Origin: Flavobacteriaceae bacterium UBA3611 | Lineage (GTDB): Bacteria > Bacteroidota > Bacteroidia > Flavobacteriales > Flavobacteriaceae | NCBI GenBank assembly: GCA_002375495.1 | Contig: DFLU01000010.1 | Span: forward strand, 553,409 to 617,408 | DNA length: 64,000 bases | Reading direction: 5' to 3' | Shown: one piece after another, positions 39,754-47,826 of the stretch | Position numbering within the stretch: position 1 is the first letter of the stretch | How the letters are laid out: the number at the start of each line of letters is the position of its first letter | Notes under the pieces: model-generated | The model's database searches: none | Told to the model about the DNA's origin: nothing | Seen by the model: the letters and a program-made list of their open reading frames with translations, nothing else | Translations under genes and position numbers: made by a program

Positions 39754-40871
39754 ACTACCAAGTCACCATGGGTTTTCTTAATGATTGCTGGCACAAGGCC
39801 TGGAAATGTTTTTGCAGCTGTAAACGCTGTTTTAGCAAGACTTGGATTTAAAAGAACATTTTGTATGCGTCTGCCCGTTTTTAAACGGCTTCCAAAATGG
39901 TGCTGCCACGTATCTCGGTACGCTTGTTCTATGCTGTTTCGTGCATTAACGCCTGCACCATGTTCTAAGAATAAATCGGCTAATAGTTTTGCACTATGAA
40001 TAGCCATGGCCATTCCATTTCCGCAGAGCGGGTGTATAAGACCGGCACTATCACCTATCATAAATACGTGGTTTTCTACAGCTGGTTTTTTGCTGAAAGA
40101 AATCTGGCTTATCGTAAGCGGCTCTGGAAATAGTGGCTCAGCGTGTTTGAAGAAATGCGCTAAATGCGGATTCACAGACATGACTTGCTTCTGAAATTCG
40201 TCAATACTGTTCGCTTGTTTAAACGATTTAAATGTTGTTAAATAACAAGCATTAACCGCTCCTGTTTCTACTTTTGACAATCCGCAATAGCCTCCTTCAA
40301 AATTATGAAGTGCTACTTTAGTATCTTCAAAAGAGTAGCTATAATGGGCTTTTACCGCCAGCCAAGGTGATTTCTGTTGTATAAACCCACGTTTCATGGC
40401 AATATCGATAGTAGAACGCTTTCCGAAGGCACCTACCGCAAAGGTGCTTTTGTATATTTTTTTATTCTTTGTTTGAACAGTGAAAATTTCCGAGTTAAAA
40501 TCGACTGTCATGACCGTTTCAATGTGAACGTCACAACATTGGGTCGCACGATTATAAAGTTCAGCATCTAGCGCATATCTACTAATGCCGAAACCACCTA
40601 ATGGAAGCTTTGTTCTAATCGGTTTCCCCGTATGTGTTGTGATTTCTAATTCGGTAATCTTTTTAGCACCCAATTGTATCGGATCGATTCCTAGCGATTG
40701 AAGATAAGGCAGCACTTCATTAGAAACATATTCGCCACAAACTTTATGTTGCGGAAACAAATCTTTTTCTAACAACAAAACCTTATAGTGTTGCCCCAGT
40801 GCAATGGCACAGCACAATCCCGCGAGTCCGCCCCCTAGAATAATCAGATCGTACGTTGAAGTTTCAGGCAT
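39750..40871 (-). CDS. FAD-dependent oxidoreductase (geranylgeranyl reductase/hydroxylase-like)
   Basis: 373 residues from the ATG at 40871; a longer frame begins at 41003 inside the OmpA terminator region and is rejected. FAD-binding motif LIILGGGLAGLCCAIALGQ, LLLEKDLFPQHKVCGEYVS (the KVCGE motif typical of the geranylgeranyl reductase group), and GD motif HVFMIGDSAGLIHPLCGNGMAMAIHSA. Such flavoproteins hydroxylate or reduce quinone and isoprenoid rings. As first gene of the type III PKS operon it could oxidise the resorcinol product to a quinone, analogous to SrsC. Only 29 bp separate its ATG from a terminator of the preceding gene, so its promoter must be very compact. Confidence 0.88.
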   Translation of the reverse strand: MPETSTYDLIILGGGLAGLCCAIALGQHYKVLLLEKDLFPQHKVCGEYVSNEVLPYLQSLGIDPIQLGAKKITELEITTHTGKPIRTKLPLGGFGISRYALDAELYNRATQCCDVHIETVMTVDFNSEIFTVQTKNKKIYKSTFAVGAFGKRSTIDIAMKRGFIQQKSPWLAVKAHYSYSFEDTKVALHNFEGGYCGLSKVETGAVNACYLTTFKSFKQANSIDEFQKQVMSVNPHLAHFFKHAEPLFPEPLTISQISFSKKPAVENHVFMIGDSAGLIHPLCGNGMAMAIHSAKLLADLFLEHGAGVNARNSIEQAYRDTWQHHFGSRLKTGRRIQNVLLNPSLAKTAFTAAKTFPGLVPAIIKKTHGDLVV

Positions 40872-40900
40872 ATTTAAAGTACGGGATAGTTTTTGAAATA

Positions 40901-40933
40901 AAAAAATCCTGCTCTCATAATAAGAGCAGGATT
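40901..40933 (-). terminator. Terminator between the OmpA-like gene and the polyketide cluster
   Basis: AATCCTGCTCT-CATAATA-AGAGCAGGATT, a perfect 11-bp stem; on the minus strand it is followed by six Ts. It lies about 24 bp after the OmpA-like stop and separates the cluster from upstream transcription. Confidence 0.9.
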
Positions 40934-40956
40934 CCATAAAAATTTGAAAAAGGAAA

Positions 40957-41664
40957 TTATCCTTGGTTTGCTTCGTTTTCAGCGTCTTGCACCATCTTTT
41001 CATTCGGAACGATTACAACGTTCACGCGACGGTTTTGTGCACGACCTTCGGCAGTACTATTGTCTGCTACCGGACTTTGCTCACCGTACCAGTTGGTAGT
41101 AAATCTACCGGCACCAAGGCCTTTACTAGTAAAATAGTTGGTTACAGACTGTGCTCTTTGCTTAGAAAGCGTCATGTTATAGCTATCTGAACCTGTGCTA
41201 TCGGTATGCCCAATTACCAAAACGTCGGTATCTGGATATTCACGCAACACTCCTGTTAACTTGTCTAACGTGGCTTGCGAAGCAGCATTGATGTTGTATT
41301 TGTTGGTGTCAAAATACACACCACTATTTTCATCAAAAGTTACTACAATTCCGTCGTCAACACGTTCTACTTGTGCACCAGGGATTTCAGTTTCAATTTC
41401 CTGTGCTTGCTTGTCCATACGTCTACCAATAATTGCACCTGCAGCTCCACCTGCAACACCTCCGATAACAGCACCTAATTCGCCGTTACCACCTTTACCG
41501 ATGTTGTTACCAAGCACGGCGCCTAAAATAGCACCTCCTGCAGCACCTATGACGGTACCTTTCTGTGAATTATTTGCATTTCGGGTTGCTTCGCAATTTG
41601 TAAACACTACCATTGTAAGTAATGCTAGTCCTACCATTGCTATTTGTTTATATACTGTTTTCAT
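40957..41664 (-). CDS. OmpA-family lipoprotein with glycine-zipper domain
   Basis: 235 residues from the ATG at 41664; an ATG at 41673 overlaps the previous stop and is an alternative. Lipoprotein leader (VVFTNC), a glycine-zipper region (GTVIGAAGGAILGAVLGNNIG, GAVIGGVAGGAAGAIIG) forming a membrane-associated hairpin, and a C-terminal OmpA peptidoglycan-binding domain. The latter has GVYFDTNKYNINAASQATLDKL, VLVIGHTDSTGSDSYNMTLSKQRAQSVTNYF (NxxLSxxRA) and AEGRAQNRRVNVVI. Likely outer-membrane lipoprotein tethering to the cell wall, YiaD-like. Forms an operon with the lipocalin-like gene immediately upstream. Confidence 0.93.
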   Translation of the reverse strand: MKTVYKQIAMVGLALLTMVVFTNCEATRNANNSQKGTVIGAAGGAILGAVLGNNIGKGGNGELGAVIGGVAGGAAGAIIGRRMDKQAQEIETEIPGAQVERVDDGIVVTFDENSGVYFDTNKYNINAASQATLDKLTGVLREYPDTDVLVIGHTDSTGSDSYNMTLSKQRAQSVTNYFTSKGLGAGRFTTNWYGEQSPVADNSTAEGRAQNRRVNVVIVPNEKMVQDAENEANQG

Positions 41665-41665
41665 A

Positions 41666-42154
41666 TTATTCATTAATTTTTGAAAAATTCATACTGATTG
41701 TAAAAGGACTTCCTTCTAATGATACTGTCTGTTCCCACTGCATATTATTTTCGCTCAACTGTGTGAGTCGCAGTCTGAAACCTACTGAGTTATCTTTATC
41801 GGGCTTCCCTAATTTCATTGTGGGTTTTAAAAGGAAATCATAAAGCCCCGTCTCTGCATCTATCTGTTGGATGGTAAAGATAAAGTTCCTGTCTCCCTGG
41901 GTTGGGCAATCTCCGTTATTGATAGTATATAAACCACTATTGTTGTTGGGGATAAATCGCCATGTACTACCTTCAAAACATTCTTTCGAGGTGTCGTTGA
42001 AGATGGTTACATTATAGGTTCCAGCTTCACTATAACTTATATTGTCTAGCGACCAGTAGCCCTTTATAACCTTTTTCGATTGTATTACGGTCTTTGGCGT
42101 ACCGCAAGAGAATGCGGCTACTGCCAAGACCATTAGCATTAAGATTTTTTTCAT
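41666..42154 (-). CDS. Lipocalin-like lipoprotein
   Basis: 162 residues. Lipoprotein leader (lipobox AAFSC). The mature part has the YWSLDNISYSEAGTYNVTIF opening (G-x-W-like motif), CFEGSTWRFIPNNNSGLY, a FIFTIQQID strand and LRLTQLSENNMQWEQTVSLEG near the end, matching the flavobacterial lipocalin-like family. Probably binds a small hydrophobic ligand in the outer membrane. Adjacent to and cotranscribed with the OmpA-like gene; the two often occur side by side in flavobacteria. Confidence 0.88.
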   Translation of the reverse strand: MKKILMLMVLAVAAFSCGTPKTVIQSKKVIKGYWSLDNISYSEAGTYNVTIFNDTSKECFEGSTWRFIPNNNSGLYTINNGDCPTQGDRNFIFTIQQIDAETGLYDFLLKPTMKLGKPDKDNSVGFRLRLTQLSENNMQWEQTVSLEGSPFTISMNFSKINE

Positions 42155-42201
42155 CTGTTTAAGTTTGGTTGTATAATTTTTAATAATTGTGTGGCAACTT
42201 A

Positions 42202-42363
42202 TTACCTTCTAAAAAGTCTAGAGAGTAACGATAGTACAAGAAGTACTATAAAAATGTAAAAAATAATTTTTGCAATGTCAGCTGCTCCTTCAGCGATTCC
42301 TCCGAATCCGAAAACTGCGGCAATTAGTGCAATAACGAGAAAAATAATAATCCAGCGTACCAT
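42202..42363 (-). CDS. DUF1328/YtjA-type small membrane protein
   Basis: 53 residues, ATG at 42363 to TAA at 42202. The sequence MVRWIIIFLVIALIAAVFGF followed by GGIAEGAADIAKIIF and a second hydrophobic stretch ending SLLSRLFRR is the DUF1328 pattern: two transmembrane segments with an F-G-F-G-G-I-A turn. Such proteins are commonly stress-induced. An inverted repeat (GTTTAACAGCAAATGTTAAA) lies 78 bp upstream of the start and resembles one upstream of the gene at 33225-33587. The lipocalin-like gene follows 47 bp downstream. Confidence 0.88.
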   Translation of the reverse strand: MVRWIIIFLVIALIAAVFGFGGIAEGAADIAKIIFYIFIVLLVLSLLSRLFRR

Positions 42364-42463
42364 AATGTTTAGTGTTTTATTGATTAGTAATAGTACTAAG
42401 ATACATCAGGAAATGCAGCTACCTTACATGTTTGTGGTAAGTTTAACAGCAAATGTTAAAGGA

Positions 42464-44467
42464 TTAATAAGCAAGCAATCGCTCTAATTCTGCTTTAAAT
42501 CGGCTATTTGGAAGGTACTGTTTTTCAAGGTTTGCAGCAAAAGGAATAGGAGTTTCCATACTTGCTACTCTGCGTATGGGTGCATCTAGCGATTCAAAAC
42601 AATGTTCGCCTACCAATGCTGCGATATCACTCGCTATGCCTCCAAATAAACTGTCTTCTTGAAGGATTATCAATTTACCTGTTTTTCTTACTGAGGAATA
42701 AATCGTAGCTGTGTCTAAGGGTGCCAACGTTCTCAGATCGATAAGATCTACCCCTACAGACATTTCATCTAACGTAGCCAAAGCCCAATGCACTCCTGCA
42801 CCATAAGTTACTACTGTTGCCTCGTCTCCTTCTTGCAACAACGCAGCTTTTCCTATGGGTAACGTATAGTAATTGGTAGGTACTTCTTGCCGTATGCTTC
42901 TATAGAGTGCCTTGTGTTCAAAAAATAACACTGGATTGGGATCTTCAACAGCGGTAGCTAGTAACCCTTTCGCATCGTATGGAAATGCTGGATACACCAC
43001 TTTTAATCCAGGTGTATGCGTAAACCAAGCTTCGTTGGTTTGGCTATGGAAAGGTCCTGCCCCCACTCCTGCCCCACAGGGCATTCTGATTACTACATCT
43101 GCATTTTCATTCCATCGGTAATGGCTCTTGGCCAAATAATTCACGATCGGGTTGAATCCTGAGGTTACAAAGTCTGCAAACTGCATCTCCATAACAGCTT
43201 TAAAACCATTGATAGATAACCCCATTGCTGCAGATACAATAGCGCTTTCACAAATCGGAGTATTGCGCACACGCTCTTTACCGAACGCATCCAAGAAACC
43301 TTCCGTAATTTTAAATACGCCGCCGTATTCAGCAATATCCTGCCCCATCACAACCGAATTGTCATGGCGCTCCATGGCTTGTTTCAATCCTTGGGAAATA
43401 GCATCAATTAAACGCAATTCTTCTGTTTCAGAATTAGGCGTAACTTCTTGATATGTAAATGTTTTAAATACATCATTTAACTCAATACTTTCAGTAGAGA
43501 CAATCGCCTCTTCCGCGAACGCGATATCAAGATTATTGTTTATTTCATTTATAATCGTTGTCTTCAGGGTTTCTATTTTGGTCTCTGTAAGTAGTTCTTC
43601 GGAAATCAAATAGTTCTCAAAATTCACTAGCGGATCACGCTCAGACCAAGTGTCCATTAAATCGTCTGGGACATACTTCGTACCACTCGCTTCTTCATGG
43701 CCCCGCATTCTGAAGGTTTTAAACTCTAATAAAACGGGACGCGGATTTGCACGCATGTCTGCCACAATAGATTTTACTTTATTGTACACTTCCAAGATAT
43801 TATTCCCTTCAATAATGTGGCTTTCCATACCATAGCCAACGCCACGATCTGCCAGATGTTCGCAATTGTATTGCTCTTCGGTAGGAGTTGAGAGTCCGTA
43901 GCCATTGTTTTCAATACAAAATAGCACTGGTAATTTCCAAACCGAAGCCACATTCAACGCTTCGTGTATATCTCCTTCACTTGTTCCCCCTTCGCCTGTA
44001 AACACAGCACATACTTGGTTATTCTTTTTTAGCACATTTCCTAATGCAATACCGTCGGCCACGCCAAATTGCGGACCTAAATGTGAAATCATTCCAACGA
44101 TATTGTACTCTTGCGTTCCAAAATGGAAACTACGGTCGCGGCCTTTAGTAAAACCATTGGCTTTTCCTTGCCACTGCGAAAAAAGACGGTGCAGCGGGAT
44201 TTCTCGCGTTGTAAACACCCCTAAATTACGATGCATTGGTAAAATATATTCTTCGCGTTCTAGAACCGATGTGATACCTACCGAAATAGCTTCTTGGCCA
44301 ATCCCGCTAAACCATTTAGAAATTTTACCCTGTCTGAGTAAAATAAGCATCTTTTCTTCGATAAGGCGAGGCTTGAGCATACGCTCGTACAACTGAACCA
44401 GCGTAGTTTCATCAATATCTTTTCGGTCGTACTTAAAATATATGGGCGCGGCGGTCTGCGATTTCAT
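42464..44467 (-). CDS. Fused alpha/beta E1 of branched-chain 2-oxoacid dehydrogenase
   Basis: 667 residues. N-terminal half is E1 alpha: FSGIGQEAISVGI, the TPP motif GEGGTSEGDIHEALNVASVWKLPVLFCIENNGYGLSTP, and a phosphorylation-loop-like RMRGHEEASGTKY. The C-terminal half (from about residue 340) is E1 beta: VVMGQDIAEYGGVFKITEGF, CESAIVSAAMG, EMQFADFV, GAGPFHSQTNEAWFTHTPGLKVV and EDSLFGGIASDIAAL. The fusion is the form usually found in Bacteroidota. It decarboxylates branched-chain 2-oxoacids and supplies branched acyl-CoA primers for iso-fatty acids, and could also supply starters for the nearby polyketide cluster (inference). No E2/E3 genes are adjacent. Confidence 0.93.
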   Translation of the reverse strand: MKSQTAAPIYFKYDRKDIDETTLVQLYERMLKPRLIEEKMLILLRQGKISKWFSGIGQEAISVGITSVLEREEYILPMHRNLGVFTTREIPLHRLFSQWQGKANGFTKGRDRSFHFGTQEYNIVGMISHLGPQFGVADGIALGNVLKKNNQVCAVFTGEGGTSEGDIHEALNVASVWKLPVLFCIENNGYGLSTPTEEQYNCEHLADRGVGYGMESHIIEGNNILEVYNKVKSIVADMRANPRPVLLEFKTFRMRGHEEASGTKYVPDDLMDTWSERDPLVNFENYLISEELLTETKIETLKTTIINEINNNLDIAFAEEAIVSTESIELNDVFKTFTYQEVTPNSETEELRLIDAISQGLKQAMERHDNSVVMGQDIAEYGGVFKITEGFLDAFGKERVRNTPICESAIVSAAMGLSINGFKAVMEMQFADFVTSGFNPIVNYLAKSHYRWNENADVVIRMPCGAGVGAGPFHSQTNEAWFTHTPGLKVVYPAFPYDAKGLLATAVEDPNPVLFFEHKALYRSIRQEVPTNYYTLPIGKAALLQEGDEATVVTYGAGVHWALATLDEMSVGVDLIDLRTLAPLDTATIYSSVRKTGKLIILQEDSLFGGIASDIAALVGEHCFESLDAPIRRVASMETPIPFAANLEKQYLPNSRFKAELERLLAY

Positions 44468-44487
44468 CTGTAGTATTTAGTATGCCT

Positions 44488-44495
44488 CAAATGTA
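44488..44495 (-). promoter_or_regulatory. -7 box (TACATTTG) of the E1 gene
   Basis: The minus strand reads TACATTTG, an exact TAnnTTTG match 20 bp upstream of the ATG at 44467. Confidence 0.6.
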
Positions 44496-44563
44496 GAAAA
44501 TTTCAATGGCTGTTTCCCTAGATGTTGGTTTTTTTTTGAAATGGAAAAACAACAGTATTTTGG

Positions 44564-44571
44564 TATCTTTG
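44564..44571 (+). promoter_or_regulatory. -7 box (TATCTTTG) of the 2OG-oxygenase gene
   Basis: Exact TAnnTTTG match 17 bp upstream of the ATG at 44589. It falls within the longer frame from 44541 and therefore supports the downstream start. Confidence 0.65.
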
Positions 44572-44588
44572 TAACAAAATATGCCGCC

Positions 44589-45539
44589 ATGAATAATATC
44601 CCTAGTGTAGATTTAGCCGATTTTTTAAGTGATGACCCTTCGCGGAAACAGAAGTTTGTAGACGCAATTGGGAGTGCCTATGAAGAAATAGGATTCGTCT
44701 CATTAAAAAACCATTTTTTGAGTGATGACTTAGTTGAAGCACTTTATAAAGAAATAAGGGCATTCTTTGCCCTACCGCTGGAAACCAAGAAAAAGTATGA
44801 AATTGAAGGCCTTGGTGGTCAACGTGGCTATGTTTCCTTCGGAAAAGAGCACGCAAAAGGCAAAAAAGAAGGCGATTTAAAAGAATTTTGGCATTTCGGG
44901 CAAGAACCCGATGCTGATGCGCAATTAATTGACGAATATCCTGAAAATGTAGAAGTAGTCGAACTGCCCGATTTCAATGAAACCGGCATGGAAGCATACA
45001 GAATGTTAGAAAAAACAGGAATTTATGTGCTACGTGCATTAGCTCTATATATAGGTATTGACGAACATTATTTTGACCACTGGGCTTCTAACGGAAATAG
45101 TATTTTACGACCCATACACTACCCTCCTATTACCGAAGAACCTAAAGGAGCCGTGCGTGCGGGCGCGCACGGTGATATTAACCTGATTACGCTCCTCATG
45201 GGTGCCTCTACAGGCGGATTGCAAGTGTTGCGAAAAGACGGTGAGTGGATTGACGCCATACCAAACGAAGACGAACTGGTGATAAATGTTGGGGACATGC
45301 TAGAACGTCACACCAACAATAAACTACGCTCTACCATACACCGCGTTGTGAATCCACCAAAAGAACAATGGGGCACGCCACGGTATTCAATTCCTTTCTT
45401 TATGCACCCCCGAAGCGATATGAAACTGAATTGCCTACCAGAATGTGTAGATGAAGAACACCCGAAAGCGTTCCCTGATATCACCGCAGGCGAGTTTTTA
45501 CATCAGCGTTTGGTGGAGATCGGACTCATAAAAGAATAA
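44589..45539 (+). CDS. 2-oxoglutarate/Fe(II) oxygenase, isopenicillin-N-synthase-like
   Basis: 316 residues from the ATG at 44589. N-terminal DIOX_N region (NIPSVDLADFLSDD, GFVSLKNHFLSDDLVEALY). The oxygenase core has GAHGDINLITLLMG (His-x-Asp iron ligands), a second His in STIHRVVNP and the 2OG-binding RYSIPFFMHP (R-x-S). All metal and cosubstrate residues are present, so the enzyme should be active. Substrate unknown; bacterial homologues of this length act on amino acids or small metabolites. Followed after 5 bp by a SUI1-domain gene, suggesting cotranscription. Confidence 0.93.
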   Translation: MNNIPSVDLADFLSDDPSRKQKFVDAIGSAYEEIGFVSLKNHFLSDDLVEALYKEIRAFFALPLETKKKYEIEGLGGQRGYVSFGKEHAKGKKEGDLKEFWHFGQEPDADAQLIDEYPENVEVVELPDFNETGMEAYRMLEKTGIYVLRALALYIGIDEHYFDHWASNGNSILRPIHYPPITEEPKGAVRAGAHGDINLITLLMGASTGGLQVLRKDGEWIDAIPNEDELVINVGDMLERHTNNKLRSTIHRVVNPPKEQWGTPRYSIPFFMHPRSDMKLNCLPECVDEEHPKAFPDITAGEFLHQRLVEIGLIKE

Positions 45540-45544
45540 GTGTA

Positions 45545-45874
45545 ATGGACTTAAAAGACCAGTTAAAGAATTTATTTCCAGACCATGAAGTGCCTGAAGA
45601 GATTACAGACAATGCCTCTGATGATGCAATCTGGATGCAAGATGACCCGTTGCTTTGTAAATATGAAAAACGCAAGGGAAAACCCATCACAATTATAGCC
45701 GGCTATACAGGTGCAAGCTCCGATTTTAAGCAATTGGCAAAAGAGCTGAAAACTTGGTTAGGGGTTGGTGGTAGTTTTAAAAACGAAGAAATTATCATAC
45801 AAGGCGATTTCCGTGATAAAATTATGCAGTTTTTACAGGAAAAGGGCTTTAAAACCAAACGCGTGGGCGGTTGA
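45545..45874 (+). CDS. SUI1-domain translation factor (eIF1/YciH-like)
   Basis: 109 residues. SUI1 fold from about residue 35: KYEKRKGKPITIIAGYTGASSDFKQLAKELKTWLGVGGSFKNEEIIIQGDFRDKIMQFLQEKGF, ending KRVGG. The N-terminal extension is short and contains WMQDDPLLCK. Bacterial YciH proteins modulate initiation fidelity at the 30S P site. It lies 5 bp after the oxygenase gene, an arrangement I regard as probably operonic. Function in Bacteroidota has not, to my knowledge, been tested. Confidence 0.92.
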   Translation: MDLKDQLKNLFPDHEVPEEITDNASDDAIWMQDDPLLCKYEKRKGKPITIIAGYTGASSDFKQLAKELKTWLGVGGSFKNEEIIIQGDFRDKIMQFLQEKGFKTKRVGG

Positions 45875-45917
45875 TGCCGCACTGCACTTTTACAAATACT
45901 ATTATTGAATTATACTT

Positions 45918-46805
45918 TTGAAGCACAAACCTTTTTCACCAAGCGAATTAATCTTAAATGAAGATGGTAGTATCTATCACCTGCATTTAAAACCGGGCGA
46001 TATTGCTTCAACCATAATTACTGTTGGTGACCCAGACCGCGTTAGCAATGTCTCGAAATATTTTGAAACCATAGAAGTTTCAGTACACAAGAGAGAATTT
46101 AAAACACATACAGGCACTTACAACGGAAAACGACTTACCGTAATTTCAACAGGTATCGGCACCGACAATATTGATATTGTCATGAACGAGTTAGATGCCT
46201 TGGTGAATATCGATTTTGAAACCAAAACAGTAAAAGAGTCGCTCACACAGCTGAATCTTATTCGTATTGGCACTTCTGGGGGAATTCAGCCAGATATTGA
46301 ATTGGATAGTTTTTTAGTATCTGAAACAGCTATTGGTCTTGACAGTTTGCTTCATTTTTATGGAGAGACAGATTTTCTAGACACTCCATTTTCCGAAGCA
46401 TTTATAGCACATATGAATTGGAGCCTACTGAAATCGAGTCCGTATGTTGTAGCTGCAGATGAAACGTTATTGCGCCTATTTTCAGAACCCACCTTCCGTA
46501 GCGGAATCACAGCAACCAATGTTGGGTTTTACGGTCCGCAGGGGCGTGTTTTACGTTATAAACTTGAAAATGCAGAATTAAACGACAAGCTACAGTCGTT
46601 TCAGTACAACGATAAGAAAATAACCAATTTAGAAATGGAAACCTCGGGAATCTATGGGATGGCCAAATTATTGGGGCATCGTGCTATTTCGTTAAATGCG
46701 ATACTCGCCAATAGGGCCAATGGCAACTTTAGTAGTGATCCGCAGCAAACCATTGATACATTGATTCAAAAAACATTAGACATCCTTACGAATGAAGAAC
46801 TTTAA
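45918..46805 (+). CDS. Nucleoside phosphorylase family protein
   Basis: 295 residues from a TTG at 45918, the only usual start ahead of the conserved SELILNEDGSIYHLHLKPGDIA. PNP/UDP superfamily features: TIITVGDPDRVSNV (phosphate loop), VISTGIGTDNIDIVMNELDAL, IRIGTSGGIQPDIEL, and NLEMETSGIYGMAKLLGH (ribose-binding Glu region). Phosphorolysis of a purine or pyrimidine nucleoside is expected. A TACTTTTG box at 45913-45920 overlaps the start codon and so is unlikely to be its promoter. The 3' end overlaps the binding-protein-like gene by 14 bp, indicating a coupled pair. Confidence 0.9.
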   Translation: MKHKPFSPSELILNEDGSIYHLHLKPGDIASTIITVGDPDRVSNVSKYFETIEVSVHKREFKTHTGTYNGKRLTVISTGIGTDNIDIVMNELDALVNIDFETKTVKESLTQLNLIRIGTSGGIQPDIELDSFLVSETAIGLDSLLHFYGETDFLDTPFSEAFIAHMNWSLLKSSPYVVAADETLLRLFSEPTFRSGITATNVGFYGPQGRVLRYKLENAELNDKLQSFQYNDKKITNLEMETSGIYGMAKLLGHRAISLNAILANRANGNFSSDPQQTIDTLIQKTLDILTNEEL

Positions 46806-47640
46806 AATCGGGGGCGTACCCGAACATTTTAACCTGCCTTGGTACTTAACCCTGCGCGACAAAGAATACCAAAAACAAGGGATCAATTTGCGTTGGGAAG
46901 ATTATCATGGCGGAACTGGACAAATGTGCAAGGCGTTGCGTGCTGGCGAAATTGATATGGCGGTTATCTTAACCGAAGGTATTATCAGGGATATTATACA
47001 AGGCAACCCTTCAAAAATTGTACAAGGATTTATAGATTCGCCTCTTATCTGGGGGATTCATGTCGCTAAAAACTCAGACTACGAGACGGTTTCAGACTTA
47101 AAAGGAACCAAAGCAGCCATTAGCAGATACGGTTCTGGTTCGCACCTAATGGCGTATGTAAATGCCGAACGCGAAGGTTGGAATCTGGAAGAAGATATCG
47201 ATTTTGAGGTCATAAAAAATTTAGATGGCGCCCTAGAAGGCCTCCCAAAGGGGATTGGCGATTATTTCATGTGGGAAAAATTTACTACAAAGCCCTATGT
47301 AGACAACGGTCCTTTTAAACGAATAGGCACCTGCCCCACTCCATGGCCATGTTTTGTAATTGCGGTTCGGGACGAAGTTTTAAAAGAGGACGCCTACAGC
47401 ATCAACACTATTTTAGAAATTATAAATAGAACTACGACCGAGTTTAAAGACATTCCTAGGATTGACAAAATGATCAGCAATCGGTACCAGCAGAAATTAG
47501 AAGATGTGCAAGAATGGTTAGGACTAACCGAATGGAGCCAGCAACAACTCACGTCTGCCCAGGTGACCCGTGTTCAAAATAAGTTGGAACAATTAGACCT
47601 TATTGAAGAGAAAGTGCCGTTGGAACAGCTACTTCGCTAA
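46792..47640 (+). CDS. Leaderless periplasmic-binding-protein-like protein (NMT1/THI5-like fold)
   Basis: 282 residues without signal peptide or lipobox. The start KNFKIGGVPEHFNLPWYLTL enters the fold directly. Binding-protein features: EYQKQGINLRWEDYHGGTGQMCKAL, GEIDMAVILTEGIIRDI, SDLKGTKAAISRYGSGSHLMAY, and TCPTPWPCFVIAV. Most relatives are ABC-transporter receptors for sulfonates or thiamine precursors, but lack of a leader implies a cytoplasmic enzyme or sensor, as for MqnA/MqnD and Thi5. No ABC permease is nearby. It overlaps the nucleoside phosphorylase gene by 14 bp, so the two probably act on one nucleoside-derived compound. Confidence 0.8.
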   Translation: MKNFKIGGVPEHFNLPWYLTLRDKEYQKQGINLRWEDYHGGTGQMCKALRAGEIDMAVILTEGIIRDIIQGNPSKIVQGFIDSPLIWGIHVAKNSDYETVSDLKGTKAAISRYGSGSHLMAYVNAEREGWNLEEDIDFEVIKNLDGALEGLPKGIGDYFMWEKFTTKPYVDNGPFKRIGTCPTPWPCFVIAVRDEVLKEDAYSINTILEIINRTTTEFKDIPRIDKMISNRYQQKLEDVQEWLGLTEWSQQQLTSAQVTRVQNKLEQLDLIEEKVPLEQLLR

Positions 47641-47712
47641 TTTTATATTTTTTTTAACCTTTTACGCAACCCTACACTAAGTTGTACATCTTACAAGTAT
47701 AAAAGTAAGATT

Positions 47713-47814
47713 ATGACAATATTTTTCATCATTTTGGGGAGCTTGCTTGTAACGAATTTCTTGTTACTTCAGTTTAGCTGCAACGACTCAGAGCACGAAG
47801 TGCACGAAGAGTAA
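47713..47814 (+). CDS. 33-residue small membrane protein
   Basis: ATG at 47713 to TAA at 47812-47814. MTIFFIILGSLLVTNFLLLQ forms one hydrophobic helix, followed by FSCNDSEHEVHEE, a Cys then an acidic tail. The layout (short helix, F-S-C-N) resembles tiny flavobacterial membrane proteins I have seen near other genes, but I cannot name a family. No clear -7 box. Its position is between convergent genes, 73 bp after the binding-protein-like gene. Confidence 0.45.
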   Translation: MTIFFIILGSLLVTNFLLLQFSCNDSEHEVHEE

Positions 47815-47826
47815 AACCGAACCCAG

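Noticed and set aside
41195..41683. Plus-strand open frame opposite the OmpA-like gene
   Set aside because: Shadow of a gene with clear OmpA and glycine-zipper motifs; the antisense translation has no recognisable features.
45913..45920. TAnnTTTG box as promoter of the nucleoside phosphorylase gene
   Set aside because: It overlaps the TTG start codon, so transcription would begin inside the coding region; probably a chance match or for a different start.
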